DNA of 29,089 bases from Apostichopus californicus (Eukaryota; Echinodermata; Holothuroidea; Aspidochirotida; Stichopodidae). The notes beneath the pieces were generated by a model. That model was not told the DNA's origin. It did not search any database and was given only the letters and a program-made list of their open reading frames with translations. The DNA lies in contig JAIPMN010052359.1 in the NCBI GenBank assembly GCA_020650975.1, positions 1 through 29,089 on the forward strand. Reading direction: 5' to 3'. Positions 1 through 10,238 of this stretch are shown one piece after another; positions within the stretch are counted from its first letter, which is position 1, and each line of letters starts with the position of its first letter. Position numbers and translations under genes: made by a program.

Positions 1-409
1 TATATATCGCATTTCTGTTGAAAACTTAGGGCAACGACGAAAGTAGCAACGCTATATACTGTAACGATATGGCATCCATTCGTAAAATGCCATTATTGTC
101 TCTCAAACGTACATTGGCGCCCAGCCAAACAAATCATTCCATCACTATTGAAAAAAATAAACAAAACACGTCCAAAGTGCATCTAGTTATGAATACAATT
201 ATTCCAGATGACATCGTGAAACAACAAGGTTGAAGTACACGTACTCTAAGCCCTATCTTAAAAACATAAACCGTGCTATATACAGTGTCATTATAAATGC
301 GCTTGCATGAGTAACAGGTATTTGCTACACTAACGAATTAACATCTCGTCTTGCGACTGGTAAGTTTTACGTAGATTAATGAATGACTACGAAGTTGAAA
401 GCTACAACA
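1..409 (+). other. Upstream region of the Ig-NACHT gene
   Basis: AT-rich, with no open frame of note. It probably contains the promoter and 5' UTR, but no specific element can be placed. Confidence 0.3.
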
Positions 410-470
410 ATGTTTGCGATTTTGTTTACGAAATCATTTATATTAATGTTTGCCTACATATCTTCGGCAG
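410..470 (+). CDS. Candidate first exon a, signal peptide
   Basis: ATG at 410 opens a hydrophobic leader (MFAILFTKSFILMFAY, then ISSAG) that stops at a GTTAGT donor after 470 in phase 1. This is the same phase as the exon at 540, so either can splice to the Ig exon at 1961 and complete a Gly codon. The ATG context (acaacaATGt) and the donor are weaker than for the 540 exon. It is either an alternative first exon or a duplicated copy. Confidence 0.45.
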
Positions 471-3400
471 GTTAGTTATGATATTCCGTTTATGTCTTCC
501 AGTTTCTTTGCTGTTACTACCAAGTTTGACGGAAACAAAATGGCTGCTCATATAGTAGAAATTTCTTTGCTTGTCATATGCCTATTTTCTGCGGGTAAGT
601 ATATGACTTTATAATTAACGTACTAAACAATTCATATATATCATGATTATAAACACTTAACTCGGGGTGTGCTGTGGTAGACTTGATTTCATTTTTTTAT
701 TGCAATCAATTCTGGGCATTCTTCAACAAAGACAGTTAAAACAAAGGAAACACCTTTTAATCGATAATCTAGTAAAGTGGTGTTGTGGCAAAATAACGAA
801 GAATGTAGACCTAGGAAATAACAAACTTCGGTGTTAGTTTTGATGTCCATTGTCTGCATTTCATGGGTCGTATTTCAACTAAAGATAAACCATATTTACA
901 CTGTAGGTTTAATGCTAAAGGAAGTAACTAATGCGACAATAAACGAACAAACTGTCTTCAAAAGCATACAGAAACGTACTGGGAAAAGCACTGAACTGAC
1001 GATATGCTGCAAATCTGTGACTGTAACATACAATCCGGATTGTGGCAACGTAATGTCAACGACCAGCCTCTTTGTTGAACGTTTCATATATTGGGAATAG
1101 CGTTAGTGCACTTAACAACTTATTGAACAAATACGATGACATTTTAATAAGTGCAAATGTATTTCAGCACCAATTCTGGCGTGTGCAAGCCAAAGTCAAG
1201 CCCTGTCCACGGCTGACTTTGACGGAAGAGTAGCGCATATCATTGGCGTATCCGAAGTATTATCAACTGATATAGTATCAGCAAACATTTATGTATTTTG
1301 TTCACATATGCTTGTATCTAGAACTAATGTCAACTTTCCAAAAATTCCATAAGGTAATGTTTTATCTGATATCAGGCATACCAGAAAGTCTTGCATGATA
1401 GCCTTATACAAAATAGTACAATCCAGAGACTTGGCTAAGAAAGGTTCAGAGAACGAGCTTTTCATGGACGAATCAGGGCGAGCCTACGATCTTGTTTACC
1501 TTGCGCATCTTGCACGACCAGCTATGAACATGACATAACATTTAGCAGAGCACGATATAAAAAAATGACACATCATTACAATAAAATACAATGCAGTCTA
1601 ACGAGATAAAGCAATGAGAATAGTTAATATTTTTGTTAAACAATATGTGTTAAATAGCTTGCAGTTTGAGGAAAAGTTCGTAAAACCAATATTTGATTGA
1701 CATTTTTGGGTGAGTTACTTGCAGAAGCAACCATAGTCCATAACCATTTTTTCAGAAACTCGCGATGATATATACAACTTTGTGGACGGACCTCCTTTTT
1801 AGTTTGTATTGATAAAAAATACTGAAGATTAATTTGGAAAATTCCTTTCGAAAAATACATTACTTCCATTTCCGAGACTGTTGCTATCATGTTTCGATAT
1901 GGAATTTTCATCTCTCATTTTAACTGTAATCTACCTCATATTTGTATATTTTATCCTTAGGCAACACAATTCACTGCAGTAGAAGGAATTACGCTCTTAT
2001 TGGTAAAAGTGTATCAATGGATTGCAAGTTGGAAAATTTCGATGAAGTATACTGGTACAAAGACAAGACGTCCTCTTCAACTCCCCTTGTGAAGATAGTT
2101 GGTGGAAAAAGGACAGTACCTACATGGGAAGAGGGACATTACGACATTACCGACAAAGGAGCCTTGATAATTTACGACGTAAAGGATGAAGACTATGGTC
2201 GTTACTCCATTCTTTGCATTTACTCAGATACTGTCTTTGTAGAAGAAATAGTACAGTTAGATGCCGCCAGTGAGTATGATGACCTTTTAGTTTTCAGTTA
2301 CAATTACTATAGAGAAGCCACAGAGTTTCCACAGTGTTTCATTGTGTCGTCAGCGTATGTTATCCTCGTTTGCGTTAGAAGTATAATTACATGCACATAT
2401 TTTAGTCAATTTTGTTTTCTAGTAGGAAATGAAGTGGGAGCTGAAGTAAAATGATAAAATCAATACTTCCATTTTTGTTGATTTTGGTTCTTTGCAAATA
2501 AGATTGTTGAATTGGAAAAAAACCAACTTTTCACACGTATCAAATATTTTAGGGCCAGTGTTACTTAGAAAAATTTATCAGCAGATAGTATTTCTTATGA
2601 TCGTAACAATACATAATATTTCCATTGCTAAAAATTTGCGTAACGATTATACTAACGGACAATAATTTAACTTTCTTTTGCTTACAGTCCAGCCTCATCA
2701 AAGTTGCCCAGGTTTTTCAAACTGCTCTTCCTGTCAGTGTGTTACTGCTCCAAATAAGATCCATAACGTCACTTGCATCATCAACAACACTCGTCCACTT
2801 GTTAAACTTAGCTTAATACTTGAAACAGCAGTAAATCATACTGTTCTATTAAAAAAAGAAGATGTCACATATGATAGCTCCAGTGATACGTGGGATAGCC
2901 GAGCTATGATAGTAGTCCTTATACCGAATTGTGATACAGCTATAAGACTACGTTGCACGGTCATAGGGGAGAATGACTTCAGCGTCAGTGATAGTTTTCT
3001 GGAACTTACTTCTGGTAAGACTTGCATGTTATATACTAGTAGCAAGGGGACTTTGGGTGAGGCAAAGTAATGCCTCCCAGACGCATTGAAATATTCGGAA
3101 TATTGATATACTATTACTAGTCAAATTAAATGATGAAATGGGAGCTCGTTTAAATGACGAAAGTAAAGCGTAAATACTTAAAGCTTAAACCTATCAAAAA
3201 TGTTTTGGTTCCAATTAGTTTAACGGTGATATAACTTGCACAACGTCTTCATCACCATTATTTCATTTCTTACACGTAATAGTTAACTGAATAGTTCATT
3301 GGTACAGATTTCGTGCACATGAACAACTTTTTTTGTCATTACATGTATTAGAATGCTGCTTGTTTTATATAACAAACATCAAATAAACGTGTAAGATTAG

Positions 3401-6400
3401 GAATGAACAGTTGTTTTAAAAGTGTAATTAATTAATGTAATAAAGTAATAAACATAAACATATAATACAACAAATTATCTAATGGAGTCCTTGTAACATA
3501 TAAAAATAATATGGATATATACGTTATGATGTAATAAACTTGTTCCAAATGTTTAGGGAATGTGATGAAATTAGCTCTAAATATTCACTTAAATATATGT
3601 CACAAATTATTTTTCGTTTCATGCAGATCGATGCTTTGTATCAGCAACACCTACGTTGTCGTTGGAACACAGTGTGCCCACTTTCTTTGAAGATCACTGG
3701 CTTTTTGCCGTGATGGTCGCTCTTTTACTAATAGTTCTCTGTACCTTTGTCTTTATCTACTTTGCCATTAAGAGGAGTCGTACGTACTTGATTCTGATTT
3801 CCAAGTGGTATTTTTTTCTTCATGTAGGTGACATAGTAAGTGAAAGTGTCACATAGATATTCTAAATATCATACTGAAAGTAATATTTTTATGATAGCAT
3901 GAAGGAAATGTCAGATTAATTTTGACTGTCTTTAGCATTATGCACGTCTTTTCATGACTAATATTAAGTTCATATAATGTCATATCATACGTTCAAGCCA
4001 TCCGCTAAGTACAAAAAGTATTGTATGGTTATGTAAACTATTAGTTGCTATCACTTCCCCTTGATACCAAACTTATCAGAGAAATCGGTTGCCCGAAAAA
4101 CGAAGTGGGACTAAAACGATATTGCAGTATATTTATATTTAAATATATCAAGTGCGCTTTCGATATATTGATATCCAATGACTATATAAATATAAACTAG
4201 TACACTAAGATCACAAGTTTACATATAATAACTAACTAACTCTTAGATAATTTAACTACACTAGGCTGTAATCAGAGACAATATCTCAGAAAAGCAAAGC
4301 TAATAACTGCATACAAAAAAAATCTTGTCAGCTTTTCTCAATTCCAGCGCATTCCTTATCACCCGATACACATATAGAACACATTTACTACTGTAAATCT
4401 TACAGTTTTGTACCGCAGTAAAACCTGGTTCGTACTATAAATCGGTAGCATGTGCTATTAGGATTACACAAGTTTACATATAATAACTAACTAACTCTTA
4501 GATAATTAAACTACACTAGGCTGTAATCAGAGACAATATCTCAGAAAAGCAAAAGCTAATAACTGCATACAAAAAAAATCTTGTCAGCTTTTCTCAATTC
4601 CAGCGCATTCCTTATCACCCGATACACATATAGAACACATTAGCTACTGTAAATCTTACAGTTTTGTACCGCAGTAAAACCTGGTTTGTGCTATAAATCG
4701 GTAGCATGTGCTATTATGATTACACAAGTTTACACATAATAACTAACTTACTCTTAGATAATTAAACTACACTAGGCTGTAATCAGAGACAATATCTCAG
4801 AAAAGCAAAGCTAATAACTGCATACAAAAAAAATCTTGTCAGCTCTTCTCAATTCCAGCGCATTCCTTATCACCCGATACACATATAGAACACATTTACT
4901 ACTGTAAATCTTACAGTTTTGTACCAAAGTAAAACCTGGCTCGTGCTATAAATCCGTAGCATGTGCTATTAGGATTACAGTAAGAACTAAGGATATGTGT
5001 AATTCCAACAAATCCAGTTGTTTTGGAATTTTTTGGAATTACAAATATCCTCAGTTCTAACTGTAAACTTAATAGCACATACTACCGATTTATCAGATTT
5101 GTCAGCACGATCCAGTATTTCCTGTGGTTCAAAACTTGAAAATTTACAATAGTTACTGTACTCTCTGTGTGAATCGGCTGATCAATCATTAGAGAACAGA
5201 GAAATCGTATTGCTGCATGAGATCGACGTTCAAATACTGATCATAACGGTGCAATCAATAATTCTAAAGAGAATGATATACTCCAAAGAGCATTTCTAAG
5301 AATATAGGGTTTCAGTTAAACCTCTCATATTTAAAGCATCACCGCTCAAATCAGTACACGAATGAACAAAATATGATGAATTAGAAAACCGGTAGAAATC
5401 GGCATTTTGTGAAAAATTATAAACAAATATAAGAAAAAACCTTACATACAAAAGACAGTGGAGATTATCGGTTCATGTTTTTTATAACATGACTTTTAAA
5501 TATAATTAAAAGGTGAAACGAAAAGAACAGTCTGGTTTAATTCGCGATAACAATGTTTAGCTTAAGCTAAACAATGTCTATTAAATTTTCTCTGCAGATA
5601 ACACTAATCGAAGAAATAATGATAACGTTGAAGTTGCACTGGTAAGTCATATTGTAGAAAGTGCCTATGTCTAAACCGAATTGGGCATGTTTGCATTGTG
5701 GTTCTACAGCATATAGTTTTTGTTGGAATTCAAATTTGATGAAAGATAATTATATTTGTATAAAAACTGTATATTTAATATTAATTCTTCATTATTTAAT
5801 GTGATCTTAAGTCATAAGTTAAAATACCGCTTAACTAGCAAAAGGAAAGTATTGAAGTCATCACCAAATGTGAGAATTGTATTGTGTTAAAACGTTATAC
5901 TCTTAATTGATTATAAGGTCGTTTACATGTTATCTATGCAATGTGCGCCGATTACATGATATTGGCAATGTCACTGCAGTCCTTGTAATTGATATTTCTT
6001 GATTTTTAAATTAACCATGTGTTTTTAAAACTGTTATTGCATGTTTTATATTTTTATATACAAAATGGACATATATTGTTTTCTTTTGTTTCATGATGAT
6101 TGTTAGACCACAAAGCCACTTTTGAACCTAGAAGGGGAAAACACAGAAAATACCACAATCTCTAAAGGTATTATCACATTTGTTTTTCATGTTAAGGTTT
6201 GCTACATTTTAATTATTATCTGGGGATAAATGACCAAACCAAGATTTTTTTCACACAAAAAACAAACTAATGCTGTTTTATAGGATATAAGAAATTGACT
6301 AGACAAATTACGTTTAACGTGTCACTCAGTACTGGAATTTAGTGCACTCTACTAATATTATTTAATTCGATTGCTTTAAACACACCGAGGAACTCTTGAT

Positions 6401-9400
6401 CATATCAAATGAGACTCTTCTAACTAGTTCTTCTCTCTTTCATAATTAGACCTAGAGGAAATGACAGATCACTTAATAAAGTGTCTCACAGACGAATGCA
6501 ACACACTTAGCTTCATCAAGCCTTTACCATGGGGAAGAGAAATACATATAAAACATGTATACACTGCTTCATCTGTCGCTGTTATCATGCCAGGAAACAG
6601 TCGCATTGTCTCGAGTACTGACTTTCTTGAATCAAGTGATAAAGATACCATAAAGAGAGTCATATTCATTGCCACACTCGGTCATGGGAAGTCAACGCTG
6701 CAGCAGTATTTAGCGTGGAAGTGGTCCGAAAAGTCGAAAGAATCTAAGAACGAGAGACTTCTGTTTTTCTTGCACGCTAAAGGTATTGACATTAATACAG
6801 GGATAGCAGAGGCTTTGTATTCCAAAATACCAGCTGATTTTCAAAAGATCCTTAGGGTGGAAGAATTAGCATATATACTAACAAATAGGAAATGTCGCAT
6901 TGTCATTGATGGATTGGATGAAATTTCACAAAACACTCAAGAAAAGAAGAAACACAACGTCCTAACTCCTGGTGATATTCAAATTAAACGACTTTTACAT
7001 AATTCGAATTTAGATGGCTATCCTGATATGCAGCTCTGGGTTACTTCTCGAGAACTTGATAATGATAACGCTCACTTTTCTTCGCCGTTTACGGAAATTC
7101 ATATGCGAGCCCTCACGAAAGATCAGCTGGGAAGCTATGTTGAAAAAGTATGTAAGTTATATTTGTCTTCAGCCCAAGATGCCAAATCTGAAGATTTTGA
7201 GGAAAATAACGCAACTGGATATTCAATAAACCGAGAAAGCACTGGTAAATTAACATCGAACAAAGACTCAAATAATATGGAACCATATGTTGCTACAAAA
7301 AAAGCGGCTGTCCAAATGCATTTGGAAGATAAAGAGTTTCTTCAAGAGTTCAGAGAATGTCCACTTCTTATGACGATGTTCGTTCACATAATAGCTTCAG
7401 AGGCAATATGCGCAGGATCAAAGGACTTGACCATTAACATTAATTCATTTTCATCACTGGTTAATGCCGCCAAAGCATGCTTAATAAGGAGATATTTACA
7501 GAAACCTAACAACACAGTAGAAAGGAAAACTATTGAACATATTGAAAAACGTTTAGGCGAGATTTCTTTAAATGATGACAAACTTAATTCATGTTGGCAG
7601 TCAAGTCACTTAGAAGACACATTAAGTGCTGATGAAATGAATATAGCCCTAGCGATAGGATTATTGCAGAGAAAGAATTCAAAAAGAGATGTTAGTAACT
7701 TAGCTTATTCGTCGCTAAGTAGTGTTGAGTTTTATCATCCGTATATTCAGGAACTAATCATTGCTCAATATTTTACGAGCAGTTCTCAAGACAGGTTGCC
7801 GATCGTTTTCGAAATGCTAATCAAAAATACACCAGAAAGCAAGAGAATTGCAAGGGTATTACAGTTTATATGTGGAACAAGTAGCGATAAAGCAAGATCT
7901 GTCCTAGAATTTCTTGCCGATAAAGGACTTTGGGATGTATTAGTGGACTGCTATTACGAAGTAGCTGAAGAAGCAAAACAGACATCGTTTAAAGTCATAA
8001 ACGAACATTTATCAAAAAGCAGCATAATTGACATAGATAAATTGGAAAGGAGGTATCACAAGAAGGCGGCGATAGCTTTTTGCGAGAGCTGCAATACAAA
8101 TAACGTAAGTTTATTTTTATTGTGCTAATTAGGGCATATAAACTTGTCTTATTATTACGTCATCGAACTTGCTGTTGATTTTTATTCCATTTAATACCGT
8201 TACAGTCATATATTGAAGATAGTAGCAGTTAAATACCGATATCACTTTAGTTTGATGTTATTTTTTTTAAATATATTTCTTACTTTTTACACAGGTTTCT
8301 GTAGAGTGTATGTCTTTTAGATATTCATATGGTCATTTGAAGATGGTTCCAGATGAATTTACAAAACAAATTACTCTCCCAAAGATGAAGAAGGTCTTAT
8401 TTGTTGAAATGTCCATCGACAGTGACGACAATTTGATAGACCTTATTCGAATGGCAAATGATCATGACATTGAAACGCTCGGGTATGGAGTATTATAGCT
8501 ATTTGTCTTAAAAGTTGTAACAAATTTAGTAGCACAATTTAGAAATACATATAAAAACAACGAAAAGTGTAAACGTTAATGCGAAACTGCTCATACGGCA
8601 GCAAATGGAAAAAAATAGAAATGTTTTGTTTTTTGGAAAAATATTAAGTTTAAGATTTAAACGCTAAGATCACTTTATGCAAGGAATTTTGTTATTGTTC
8701 GAGTTGTGTTACATTTATTCACTAGTACTAGGAATACAAACACTTTGCATCAATTTCATTCTTCTTTTGGTATTGTTCTGCATGGTTCTGCTTTTTCTTC
8801 TTGTTCTTCTTCTTGCAGATTCCAAAAATGTCATTTCCCAAGTAAAATAGAAAGACCAGACAAAATTCAAGCATTGACAACAACCATTAACTTTAAAGGT
8901 GAGGAGTTTATCTTTCTTAAAAGAATGTGGTATAACTTCCTATTTCATATGAAGCACATTTCATGGTCTCAAAGGTATTTCAGGCTACCGTTTATATGCC
9001 GTCTATCTTCTTCGTTAAAGCTTTTAAATGTCCGTGCAGTGCACCATCACTTACAATTCTTTTCATAACAATATCCTCACTTCCCTTATATCGGTTACTG
9101 AACAGGAAACTCGATATTTAATCAACGTTAACTTGCTTATTGTTCCAAAAAAGTAATAGAATTAAGTATTTAGTACATGTTAAATAATAGTTACAATTGT
9201 CTGCTGATAAAATATGGAGCGACGCGCTGTATAGCACAGTTAATTATGTATGTTATTTATAACTTAAATGCATTAAAATGGATCAACTTTGGAGATTATG
9301 ATTTTATTAGAATGAAAATCACGAAGAGAAACTATACGGACATGATGTGGGGTGGGGGATGTAGGGGGAGGGGCTGTGAGTAAAGATATTAGAAGGAATA

Positions 9401-9599
9401 TTCATCACCGGCATACCATATCAATTCGGGAATGTCTGTTTTTGATATTTGTAAGATGTTATTTGTTGTGCTAATCATATCGACTACGTATTAATACGAT
9501 CTATATATTATGTTTACAGTACTGAAAAGCGATGCCCTACATTTTAATTCCAAGGAAGTATTGGATTTTAAAAGTGGAAAATGGATCCGTAAACGCTAA
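410..9599 (+). CDS. Ig-Ig-TM-NACHT receptor gene (spliced, whole gene)
   Basis: Spliced model: 540-594 (or 410-470), 1961-2269, 2688-3014, 3627-3779, 5598-5641, 6107-6167, 6450-8104, 8295-8482, 8819-8898, 9520-9599. With the 540 start, phases at successive junctions are 1,1,1,1,0,1,0,2,1 and match on both sides each time. The product is about 983 residues: signal peptide 1-19, two Ig-like domains (about 20-230), a transmembrane helix (about 255-278), a linker, and a cytoplasmic NACHT NTPase (about 385 to 760) with a C-terminal extension. Known for the families: Ig domains bind ligands or partners, and NACHT domains oligomerise with ATP or GTP. Inferred: a cell-surface receptor with an NLR-like signalling module inside the cell. 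Ordinary NLRs are cytosolic, so the membrane anchor is the odd point. AATAAA at 9858-9863 could serve the 9599 stop. The joins are read by eye, not from transcripts. Confidence 0.75.
540..594 (+). CDS. First coding exon b, signal peptide
   Basis: ATG at 540 lies in a strong context (aaaATGg) and encodes MAAHIVEISLLVICLFSA followed by a split Gly codon. It ends at a consensus GTAAGT donor at 595, phase 1. It has a short polar start and a hydrophobic core ending in small residues, as in a cleavable signal peptide. The phase joins exactly to the Ig exon at 1961. It is preferred over the 410 start for its ATG context and donor. Confidence 0.65.
595..1960 (+). other. Intron 1, with a possible decayed third leader copy
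   Basis: AT-rich intron. Around 1215-1265 the words TTTGACGGAA and GCGCATATCATTG resemble the 5' flank and start of the 540 leader exon, but the ATG is missing. A phase-1 frame after a possible acceptor at 1167 is open to about 1350 without a convincing donor. The open frame at 831-1100 has no splice sites fitting the gene. No supported exon is seen here. Confidence 0.4.
1961..2269 (+). CDS. Ig domain 1 exon (V-like)
   Basis: The acceptor ttatccttag ends at 1960 and a GTGAGT donor starts at 2270; the exon is 309 nt, phase 1-1. It encodes one Ig domain: the first core cysteine in SVSMDCKL, the core Trp in VYWYKD, and the second cysteine after the typical D-x-G-x-Y pattern in DEDYGRYSILC. One exon per Ig domain with 1-1 phase is typical of extracellular Ig receptors and allows domain shuffling. 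Its place right after the signal peptide makes it the membrane-distal domain. The ligand cannot be read from the sequence. Confidence 0.75.
2688..3014 (+). CDS. Ig domain 2 exon (C2-like, cysteine-rich start)
   Basis: The acceptor cttacag ends at 2687 and a GTAAGA donor starts at 3015; 327 nt, phase 1-1. It opens with a cysteine cluster (SCPGFSNCSSCQC), then has a core cysteine in HNVTC and a second in IRLRCTVIGEN, followed by an FLEL strand before the exon end. There are several N-glycosylation sequons (NCS, NVT, NNT, NHT), in keeping with an extracellular position. No clear core Trp is visible, so the Ig call rests on the cysteine spacing, strand pattern, exon phase and position between Ig1 and the TM exon. 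Confidence 0.65.
3015..3626 (+). other. Intron between Ig2 and TM exons
   Basis: About 610 bp of AT-rich sequence, with several AATAAA and TAATAAA words around 3380-3540. No third Ig exon or other open segment with splice sites was found. Confidence 0.5.
3627..3779 (+). CDS. Transmembrane exon
   Basis: The acceptor catgcag ends at 3626 and a GTACGT donor starts at 3780; 153 nt, phase 1-1. After a short stalk it encodes a hydrophobic helix (WLFAVMVALLLIVLCTFVF and IYFAI) followed by the basic stop-transfer KRSR. This is a single-pass type I arrangement, placing the Ig domains outside and the NACHT domain inside. Confidence 0.75.
4210..4978. repeat. Three tandem copies of a ~255-bp unit in an intron
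   Basis: Copies begin near 4216, 4471 and 4727 (period 255-256 bp) and differ by only a few substitutions. Each contains ACTGTAAATCTTACAGT, a short palindrome, and ends with a tract like GTAGCATGTGCTATTA. The array lies in the 3780-5597 intron of the Ig-NACHT gene. The last copy runs into the fold-back that follows. Confidence 0.9.
4932..5119. repeat. Long imperfect fold-back (inverted repeat)
   Basis: The left arm (about 4932-5006) and right arm (about 5035-5119) are imperfect reverse complements. For example TAAGAACTAAGGATAT pairs with ATATCCTCAGTTCTA, and GTAGCATGTGCTATTA with TAATAGCACATACTAC, around a loop of about 28 nt. This resembles a MITE or fold-back element end. The left arm is also the end of the tandem unit, so the array probably arose inside the element. 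Confidence 0.75.
5120..5597 (+). other. Intron remainder before linker exon
   Basis: AT-rich sequence with no open segment that has fitting splice sites. A polypyrimidine tract leads into the acceptor ending at 5597. Confidence 0.45.
5598..5641 (+). CDS. Short cytoplasmic linker exon 1
   Basis: The acceptor tctctgcag ends at 5597 and a GTAAGT donor starts at 5642; 44 nt, phase 1 to 0. It encodes a polar stretch, HNTNRRNNDNVEVAL, just inside the membrane. It is called because both splice sites are strong and the phase links the TM exon to the next linker exon. Confidence 0.6.
6107..6167 (+). CDS. Short cytoplasmic linker exon 2
   Basis: The acceptor gattgttag ends at 6106 and a donor GTATTA starts at 6168; 61 nt, phase 0 to 1. 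It encodes TTKPLLNLEGENTENTTISK, acidic and polar. Its last base completes the first codon of the NACHT exon (G|AC gives Asp), so the reading frame enters the NTPase without a new start. Confidence 0.6.
6450..8104 (+). CDS. NACHT NTPase exon
   Basis: One exon of 1655 nt, acceptor at 6449, GTAAGT donor at 8105, phase 1 to 0. Residues are counted in the spliced protein from the ATG at 540. Seen: a P-loop ATLGHGKST at 391-399 (6671-6697); a Walker B IVIDGLDE at 467-474; a TSR sensor-like motif at 515-517; PLLMTM at 621-626; and FYHPYIQE then LIIAQYF at 744-758, which fit the helical and winged-helix parts of NACHT proteins. A segment before the P-loop (about 325-370, with PLPWGREIHI) precedes the NTPase. 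NACHT domains bind nucleotide and assemble signalling oligomers. The P-loop has Ala at the first Gly position but keeps GKST. A Met at 6461 could start a separate protein, but the open frame runs upstream to the acceptor and joins in phase. Confidence 0.85.
8295..8482 (+). CDS. Post-NACHT exon 1
   Basis: The acceptor ttttacacag ends at 8294 and a GTATGG donor starts at 8483; 188 nt, phase 0 to 2. It encodes about 62 residues, including EFTKQITLPKMKKVLFVEMS and DDNLIDLIRMANDHDIETLG. The hydrophobic spacing resembles the repeat-like C-terminal helices and strands seen after some invertebrate NACHT domains, but no clear LRR consensus is present. Its function is not recognised. Confidence 0.65.
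8819..8898 (+). CDS. Post-NACHT exon 2
   Basis: A strong acceptor with a long pyrimidine tract (ttcttcttcttgcag) ends at 8818 and a GTGAGG donor starts at 8899; 80 nt, phase 2 to 1. It encodes QKCHFPSKIERPDKIQALTT followed by TINFK, continuing the extension after the NACHT domain. The phase agrees with the preceding exon. Confidence 0.6.
9349..9373 (+). other. G-quadruplex motif in intron
   Basis: Four runs of 4-5 guanines with short spacers: GGGG T GGGGG ATGTA GGGGG A GGGG. It lies on the coding strand of the intron between 8898 and 9520, so it would be present in the pre-mRNA. It stands out in an otherwise AT-rich region. Confidence 0.7.
9520..9599 (+). CDS. Candidate terminal coding exon
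   Basis: The acceptor tgtttacag ends at 9519. Entering in phase 1 gives VLKSDALHFNSKEVLDFKS then GKWIRKR and TAA at 9597-9599, closing the protein at about 983 residues. There are two alternative exits: a donor GTAAAC at 9589 before the stop, and a consensus GTAAGT at 9610. The latter fits a different frame from an internal acceptor at 9529. The strong unused GTAAGT suggests either alternative splicing or a frame-disrupting indel near the stop. An AATAAA follows at 9858. Confidence 0.5.
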
Positions 9600-10108
9600 C
9601 AAAACTAATGTAAGTATTATAATATTGGATCATCAAATGCTTAATGTTAGGGAAGCCATACATTGTAAAGAAAAAGTCGCAATACGTTCTTATTTAAATT
9701 TCAACTCATCGAAAATCCTATATTTAGTAGATACAAATTAAGAAGTTATCCCGAAAAACTGTAGAAAGAATTTCAGCATGACTATTATGAACAAAGTGAA
9801 ATATACGAAACATAAGTTGTGATCAACATAAACTTATAAAGGATAGATCAGTCGTTGAATAAACGTTTACTAATTGAAAATTGAACGTTTTGAAATCGAC
9901 ATTCTTAAAAGAATGCAAAAGAAGTGTCATCAACATATTGGAAAGCTTCAATCTGAATGCGAGTTAACTGATATCGACATTTCTCACCACATTGAAAATT
10001 ACTGTTCAAAGGGTATACAACTTACTCTTACTGTTATGTACTTAATAATTTGTCATTCATGTAAAATAGATATTTATTGACATTTTTGTATGTTACATTT
10101 TATTTTAG
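9600..10108 (+). other. Intron or 3' UTR, with an unplaced open segment
   Basis: A segment at about 9877-10012 is open and reads like a charged helix (FEIDILKRMQKKCHQHIGKL, then QSECELTDIDISHHIENY), with a GTATAC donor-like site at 10013. No acceptor puts it in the frame of the neighbouring exons, and TAA lies just upstream in frame. It may be a decayed exon of the same gene. Confidence 0.3.
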
Positions 10109-10238
10109 TACTAAGGCGGATCTTCAACAGAGGACGGTGCTTGAAAAACACCAACGTATCAGACAAAGTGTATACTTAAACCAGTCTGAAGAAACTTCAC
10201 TATACGAAATCAGACATGAGGGACAAACAAGGTTATGA
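10109..10238 (+). CDS. Possible alternative tail exon with tyrosine motifs
   Basis: The acceptor attttattttag ends at 10108. In phase 2 the frame is open for 42 codons to TGA at 10236-10238. The tail is polar and charged with two tyrosines: YLNQ at 10173, which matches the pYxNx pattern bound by Grb2-type SH2 domains, and YEIR at 10203. AATAAA lies at 10410-10415. No upstream exon ends in a clearly matching phase. An alternative acceptor at 10115 would give phase 0. It may therefore be a variant tail, a tail left by a broken exon, or chance. Confidence 0.4.

Noticed and set aside
831-1100. Open frame of 89 codons in the first intron
   Set aside because: No signal, domain or splice sites that fit the gene; low-complexity composition and an equally long frame on the other strand.
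4210-4978. Possible CRISPR array
   Set aside because: Three long units of about 255 bp with no short repeat/spacer alternation, in a eukaryotic intron.
6461-8128. NACHT as a stand-alone intronless gene starting at 6461
   Set aside because: The frame runs upstream to a good acceptor at 6449 in the right phase, and a GTAAGT donor at 8105 precedes the stop, with following exons in phase.
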